Shown one piece after another: positions 6,733-9,898 of a stretch of 9,898 nt of DNA (position 1 is its first letter; each line of letters opens with the position of its first letter). A program made the translations under genes and the position numbers. Source of the stretch: DAOWGG01 sp965369815 (lineage in GTDB: Bacteria; Patescibacteriota; Gracilibacteria; UM-FILTER-43-11). The notes beneath the pieces were generated by a model. That model was not told the origin of the DNA. It did no database searches and worked only from the letters and a program-made list of their open reading frames with translations. The DNA is taken from NCBI GenBank assembly GCA_965369815.1, contig CBDUQS010000042.1, forward strand, positions 1 through 9,898, written 5' to 3'.

Positions 6733-7800
6733 TGATTTATTATCCCAATAGTCTTCATTAACCTTTCCTGATTCCAAATCTTTCCAATATTGCTCATCCA
6801 TTCTTCCTATAGTCCAATGTTTGAAGTACTCTTTTATTTTGGCTATTTTTTGTGCCAATGCCAAGTCTTCCCTTCCTAGCAATCCAGCTTTTTTAGTATC
6901 AATCATCAAAAGCTCATGAGCAGTCGCCTGATCTTCATTTTCATTGATTAAGCCGTAATCACGAGCAAACCCACTCGGTCTTGTGAAGCCATTTCTCACC
7001 TTAATGATCAGTCTATCAAAATAAGAGTAACTCCTTGTATAGTCCTGTTGATTGGCGGTGTTTAAATCCTTCCAATCGCTGTCGTTATTGCTGCTCTTGT
7101 GCCTAAAAGGTCCATCGGTACCACTTCTGCGAGTTAGGACCACTCCCCAAAAATCTATTAATTTCTTGAATTCTGGATCCGCCTTAAGTTCACCCCACGA
7201 ACGATTTAAATCCAGGTTTGGACTTCTTTCTAAAGTTCTGTCTACAAAAAACTGAAAACTGTGTTTTGTGTCCATTCCATCAAAAGTGTGCGAAAGCTCA
7301 TGATGAAAAGTTCCCTCACCTAATGACACATCTGACAATAAAATTATAGGAGACCGCTTTTTACCCGCACGTGCTGCCTGTCCACCTAAATAAGATTTAT
7401 CATATTCGTCCTTTAAAAATCTCTTAATTAAAATTTTCAACTCCAATATTTTTATTAACTCAGGAGGATATTTGGAAAGTGCTGATTTTAAATTGTCTAA
7501 TGCATTGTGCTTCCTATCGAGTGGGACTTTTCCTGATACTTCACTAAATCTTATTGAACAATTATACCTCTCCTTAAGATTTGCCCTACCACTTTCAACC
7601 CTTTCATCATATTGATCTTCTGTTACCAGGTCGGATGCCAGGCATGGGAGACTGACGTTTGTGTAATTTTCGACCCCCGCCACCGCTAAAACTCCTGCGC
7701 CGAAAAGCCCTTTTAAAACCTGCCTGCGAGAAAGCAGGCTTTCTCTGGTTGGACTTTTCCTAAAGCACTCTCTGAACTGATCAATTCTTGGTTTTGACAT
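6721..7800 (-). CDS. Putative Tat-exported HExxH metallopeptidase
   Basis: No named family is recognised. Numbering from ATG 7800 (359 residues; a TTG at 7812 would add four): the n-region ends in SRRQVLK (24-30), a textbook twin-arginine motif, followed by a Gly/Ala/Val-rich hydrophobic segment to about 43 and then polar sequence, so export in folded form by Tat is likely. The zinc motif is FHHELSHTFDG (H167, E168, H171). Downstream, FARDYG and ENEDQATAHE (287-296) resemble the acidic helix that supplies the third zinc ligand in gluzincin-type peptidases, but its distance from HExxH (about 118 residues) is long. There is a charged, mixed region between them. It shares signal type, HELxH and the E-x2-A-x3-E pattern with the gene at 2497-3624, though the rest is divergent. 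It lies downstream of the phosphatase gene but has its own promoter. The stop lies inside the uvrA 3' end. Substrate unknown. Confidence 0.78.
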   Translation of the reverse strand: MSKPRIDQFRECFRKSPTRESLLSRRQVLKGLFGAGVLAVAGVENYTNVSLPCLASDLVTEDQYDERVESGRANLKERYNCSIRFSEVSGKVPLDRKHNALDNLKSALSKYPPELIKILELKILIKRFLKDEYDKSYLGGQAARAGKKRSPIILLSDVSLGEGTFHHELSHTFDGMDTKHSFQFFVDRTLERSPNLDLNRSWGELKADPEFKKLIDFWGVVLTRRSGTDGPFRHKSSNNDSDWKDLNTANQQDYTRSYSYFDRLIIKVRNGFTRPSGFARDYGLINENEDQATAHELLMIDTKKAGLLGREDLALAQKIAKIKEYFKHWTIGRMDEQYWKDLESGKVNEDYWDNKSLSF

Positions 7801-7827
7801 TTTTAATAACAATAAAATTGCTATGAT

Positions 7828-7857
7828 ATATTAAAATATAATATGCATATTGTCAAT
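7828..7857 (-). promoter_or_regulatory. TTGACA promoter with AT-rich inverted repeat, upstream of metallopeptidase gene 2
   Basis: On the minus strand TTGACA (7851-7856) is followed after 17 bp by TAATAT (7828-7833), placing the transcription start near 7821, some 20 nt before the ATG at 7800. The plus-strand 9-mer ATTGTCAAT (7849-7857) covers the -35 and is identical to the one before the other metallopeptidase gene. The spacer holds an inverted repeat ATATTA-AAATA-TAATAT (7828-7844) and an ATATGCATAT palindrome (7841-7850). A second possible -35, TTGACT, lies just upstream (7868-7873). Confidence 0.55.
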
Positions 7858-7907
7858 CTTTAAATAAGTCAAAAAATCATATGCCTATCCTCTGAATTTC
7901 GAAGGCT

Positions 7908-9479
7908 CTATGATGTCTTCTTCACCACAATCAAAGTAATATCATCCGCCTGAGGGAAGTCTCCCATAAAGTCGCGAACATCTTTAATGAGTCCGTCGTG
8001 AATTTCTTGTGCAGTGGTTAGCTGACTGTTTTTAATAATTGATTCCTTAAAGCGATCCATTCCGTAACTTTCGGTATCTGTTTGCCATGCCTCTGGAATT
8101 CCGTCGGTATATAGCACCGCTATATCTCCCATTTCCATTTGTACAAAGTCTGTTTTTACAATCGGTGCGATATCAGGAACCATTCCAAGCGCCATTCCCC
8201 CCGTTGATAGTTCGCTAATGGTTTTATCGCTCGCCTTAAAATGAACAATAGGATCGTGTCCCGCTTGAGTGAATCCAATTTTAGACTCGTTCACATACCA
8301 ATGAGCCATCACCATCGTCATAAATACATTTGAACGAGTTTTGGCTTTTAATATTCTGTTTAAATGGGTAATGAGCTCCTGAGTGGTTTGATAATGTTCC
8401 ATGAAAGCTGGAACCAAAGCGTTATTAATCGCCGATACCAATCCCGCTGGAACCCCATGTCCTGTTACATCTCCGATATAAAAAATCATATTACCATCTT
8501 CTAACATAAGAAAATCATAACAGTCCCCTCCCACTTCTTCCGCAGAAACCAAGCTCGCTGCGATATCCAGACCCTTTACTTGTGGTACTTGTGATGGCAG
8601 AAGCTCCATTTGGATTTCTCCCGCCAATTCCAACTCACGAGTAAGCTTTTCCTTTTCCACCATTTGCTGAGTACTCACTTCCAAATCAGCGGCCATTCGA
8701 TTAAATGTATCTGCCAGCTGTCCAATTTCACTTTTTGACTTTACCTCAATTCGTGTCGCTAAATCTCCCGAACCAATTTTAACCGCCCCCTCGGTCAACG
8801 TTTTGATTGGGGATGTAATTTTTCCAGCAATGATTCCTCCGATAAACAAAGCGATCACAATACCGAAAGCGGCTAGGATCAACATGTTATTCCGCGTTGC
8901 GCTCACTCGCTCTGTTAGAGCGTCATAAGTGACGCGATAAAGGACGGAAAAAGAACGAAGCGCGTTGTTTGAATCACGAAAAGGATAAACAATATTTTTG
9001 ATTCGCTCAGATGCGTTAATAGGCTCTACTGTACGACCATTGAAGTTGGTATAGCGGACTTCTCCATCCGCCTTATCTAAATAAATCATACGCCCTTTAT
9101 TGGTTTTTACTGAAGGCATCACCGCCTGAATTCGCTCCAAATCTTCATTGCTTAACTTATCGAACAACTCAGTGTCTGGGCGATAAAGAGACTCTCCAAT
9201 ATAATTAAAAATACTGATGGCCGGAATATCTTCGTTTAAGCCATAAATATCTGCCATTTCACGGTCGAAATGAGCAAACGCCTGCTGGACGTAGTTGTTT
9301 TCGTAATTGGAGATAATTCGCTCATGAGTGAGCTCTGAAAAGCTAACTGCATTATTGAAGATGTCTAAACTGATTTCCTGAGTTTTCTGACTAATAATGA
9401 AATACGTGGATGCTGCTAAAACCGCAATGATTACCATTGAAGTTCCAAGAACTATTTGTGATTTAACGGATTTTAACAT
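7908..9479 (-). CDS. Membrane HAMP-SpoIIE (PP2C-type) serine/threonine phosphatase, RsbU-like
   Basis: A 523-residue sensor phosphatase. TM1 is at about 9-30, an extracytoplasmic sensing region at about 31-197 (no named fold recognised), TM2 at about 199-219, then a HAMP linker (about 218-270, with SPIKTLTEGAVKIGSGDL), a coiled-coil connector with the LAGEIQMELLP motif (285-295) typical of RsbU/SpoIIE enzymes, and the PP2C catalytic domain (about 300-520). Metal-binding motifs are complete: EVGGDCYD (D319), IGDVTGHG (D337), LYTDGIPEA (D459) and ADDIT (D512/D513), so it should be active on phosphoserine or phosphothreonine. Family members usually dephosphorylate STAS-domain anti-anti-sigma factors; none is visible here, so the target is unknown. 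The stop is TAG at 7908-7910. The ATG at 9477-9479 lacks a Shine-Dalgarno sequence and follows a leader of about 75 nt with short repeats. It is transcribed from its own promoter, just after the DUF212 gene's terminator. Confidence 0.93.
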   Translation of the reverse strand: MLKSVKSQIVLGTSMVIIAVLAASTYFIISQKTQEISLDIFNNAVSFSELTHERIISNYENNYVQQAFAHFDREMADIYGLNEDIPAISIFNYIGESLYRPDTELFDKLSNEDLERIQAVMPSVKTNKGRMIYLDKADGEVRYTNFNGRTVEPINASERIKNIVYPFRDSNNALRSFSVLYRVTYDALTERVSATRNNMLILAAFGIVIALFIGGIIAGKITSPIKTLTEGAVKIGSGDLATRIEVKSKSEIGQLADTFNRMAADLEVSTQQMVEKEKLTRELELAGEIQMELLPSQVPQVKGLDIAASLVSAEEVGGDCYDFLMLEDGNMIFYIGDVTGHGVPAGLVSAINNALVPAFMEHYQTTQELITHLNRILKAKTRSNVFMTMVMAHWYVNESKIGFTQAGHDPIVHFKASDKTISELSTGGMALGMVPDIAPIVKTDFVQMEMGDIAVLYTDGIPEAWQTDTESYGMDRFKESIIKNSQLTTAQEIHDGLIKDVRDFMGDFPQADDITLIVVKKTS

Positions 9480-9495
9480 TTTTTCTTATTTATTC

Positions 9496-9527
9496 CAGAT
9501 TGCTATCAGATTGCTTGAGCCATCTGA
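9496..9527. repeat. Short direct repeat and hairpin in the phosphatase gene leader
   Basis: CAGATTGCT occurs twice (9496-9504 and 9507-9515) with a 2-bp gap, an 11-bp period close to one helical turn, which could suit tandem protein binding. The second copy also forms a 6-bp inverted repeat with a 10-nt loop (TCAGAT 9506-9511, ATCTGA 9522-9527). Both lie between the predicted transcription start (about 9555) and the ATG of the phosphatase gene. Repeats this short can arise by chance. Confidence 0.35.
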
Positions 9528-9561
9528 AGGCTATTTGAAAGCTATATGGATAAATCTATAT

Positions 9562-9590
9562 ATTATACCAAAAAATCCCCTCTGACACAA
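9562..9590 (-). promoter_or_regulatory. Extended -10 promoter of the SpoIIE-type phosphatase gene
   Basis: On the minus strand a perfect TATAAT (9562-9567) is preceded by TGG, forming an extended -10 (TGnTATAAT). At the optimal 17-bp distance lies TTGTGT (9585-9590), a weak -35 that matches only the TTG. The extended -10 can compensate for the poor -35. The element overlaps the terminator of the upstream DUF212 gene, so the U run of that terminator forms part of the promoter spacer. Confidence 0.65.
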
Positions 9591-9594
9591 GGGG
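9570..9594 (-). terminator. Rho-independent terminator of the DUF212/PAP2 gene
   Basis: On the minus strand CCCCT (9590-9594) pairs with AGGGG (9577-9581) across an 8-nt loop, and after one A the transcript runs into six U residues (9570-9575). It lies 25 bp past the TAG stop of the DUF212 gene. The stem is short but GC-rich and the U run is clean. It separates that gene from the phosphatase gene transcribed in the same direction. Confidence 0.65.
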
Positions 9595-9619
9595 GAAAGT
9601 TTTATTTAGCTTGGATTGC

Positions 9620-9898
9620 CTATAAATTAATCAGCATAAATGCAATAGATCCCCCGAAAACTGCCCCTACAGAGACTTCCCAAACAGTATGACCAAGTGA
9701 TTCTTCCAAATTAAATCCTTTTTTTATTTTATTGATCGCCTTTGCATGTAAGCCAGCTTCATTTCGAAGATTAACTGCGTCATACATCACGATTAAAGCC
9801 AATACCGCACTAATCATAAATAAAGTGCTCCCAACCCCCTCTCTGTAAGCTACAACTACCACCAGTGCGGAAACAAATGATGAATGTCCACTTGGCAT
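9620..9898 (-). CDS. Divergent PAP2 family (DUF212, YuiD-like) membrane protein, 5' partial
   Basis: The visible 92 residues are the C-terminal part of a small membrane protein of the acid phosphatase/haloperoxidase-related DUF212 family. Numbering from the first visible codon: the PAP2-like MPSGHSSFVSAL motif (1-12), a helix with the family's ALIVMYDAVNLRNEAG stretch (34-49, with D40 and R45), the LGHTVWEV motif (68-75, G69 H70 E74) and a C-terminal helix (about 77-91). The ATG at the window edge is not taken as the start: in homologues a Met precedes PSxHS in the middle of the chain, and about 50-60 N-terminal residues with one or two helices should lie outside the window. The family's PAP2-like residues suggest lipid phosphate or related chemistry, but activity is not established. 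The gene ends in TAG, followed by a terminator. Confidence 0.88.
   Translation of the reverse strand: MPSGHSSFVSALVVVVAYREGVGSTLFMISAVLALIVMYDAVNLRNEAGLHAKAINKIKKGFNLEESLGHTVWEVSVGAVFGGSIAFMLINL

Noticed and set aside
7871..7906. Possible terminator of the phosphatase gene (GCCT/AGGC near a run of six A on the plus strand)
   Set aside because: The stem has only 4 bp with a 16-nt loop and is separated from the U run by several bases.
1..9898. Recoded TGA (as glycine in Gracilibacteria), suggested by the lack of TGA stops
   Set aside because: UvrA and the other genes read through full length with glycine encoded by GGN at conserved motifs and no in-frame TGA; eight non-TGA stops is too few to imply recoding.

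Overview
The window comes from an AT-rich bacterial genome (roughly 40% G+C by eye) and carries eight protein genes, two of them cut by the window edges. No rRNA, tRNA, CRISPR array, insertion sequence or phage gene was seen. All eight stops are TAA (6) or TAG (2), and no conserved glycine position is a TGA, so the standard bacterial code fits. No start codon has a convincing Shine-Dalgarno sequence, and uvrA starts with TTG. The gene mix (CHASE2 cyclase, DUF3307, lone cNMP-binding protein, HAMP-SpoIIE phosphatase, DUF212/PAP2) and the UvrA sequence would suit a candidate-phylum bacterium of the Patescibacteria type, but this placement is an inference and is weak.

Layout from left to right. 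At 1-1359 (+) is the 3' part of a CHASE2/three-helix/class III adenylate cyclase. It meets, tail to tail, a two-gene minus-strand unit: a lone cyclic-nucleotide-binding protein (2014-2406), preceded by a clear extended -10 promoter, and a DUF3307 membrane protein (1396-1947). Between these two lies a strong bulged hairpin (1954-2004) that ends 6 nt before the DUF3307 start. At 2497-3624 (-) is a putative exported HExxH metallopeptidase. uvrA (3835-6732, +) diverges from it and then overlaps, by 12 bp at its 3' end, a second putative Tat-exported HExxH metallopeptidase (6721-7800, -). At 7908-9479 (-) is a membrane HAMP/PP2C-type (SpoIIE, RsbU-like) phosphatase. At 9620-9898 (-) is the 3' part of a DUF212 divergent PAP2 membrane protein.

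How the genes may work together. The left end looks like a small cAMP circuit: a membrane cyclase with an outward-facing CHASE2 sensor, and a cNMP-binding protein without an attached output domain. The right end carries a second membrane signalling enzyme, a sensor-type serine/threonine phosphatase, with no visible STAS or anti-sigma partner. The two metallopeptidase genes flank uvrA, share a Tat-like export signal plus HELxH plus a downstream acidic E-x2-A-x3-E pattern, and have closely similar TTGACA/AT-rich inverted-repeat promoters. They are the least ordinary part of the window and the best candidate for an undescribed, co-regulated pair. uvrA itself is an ordinary housekeeping DNA repair gene.
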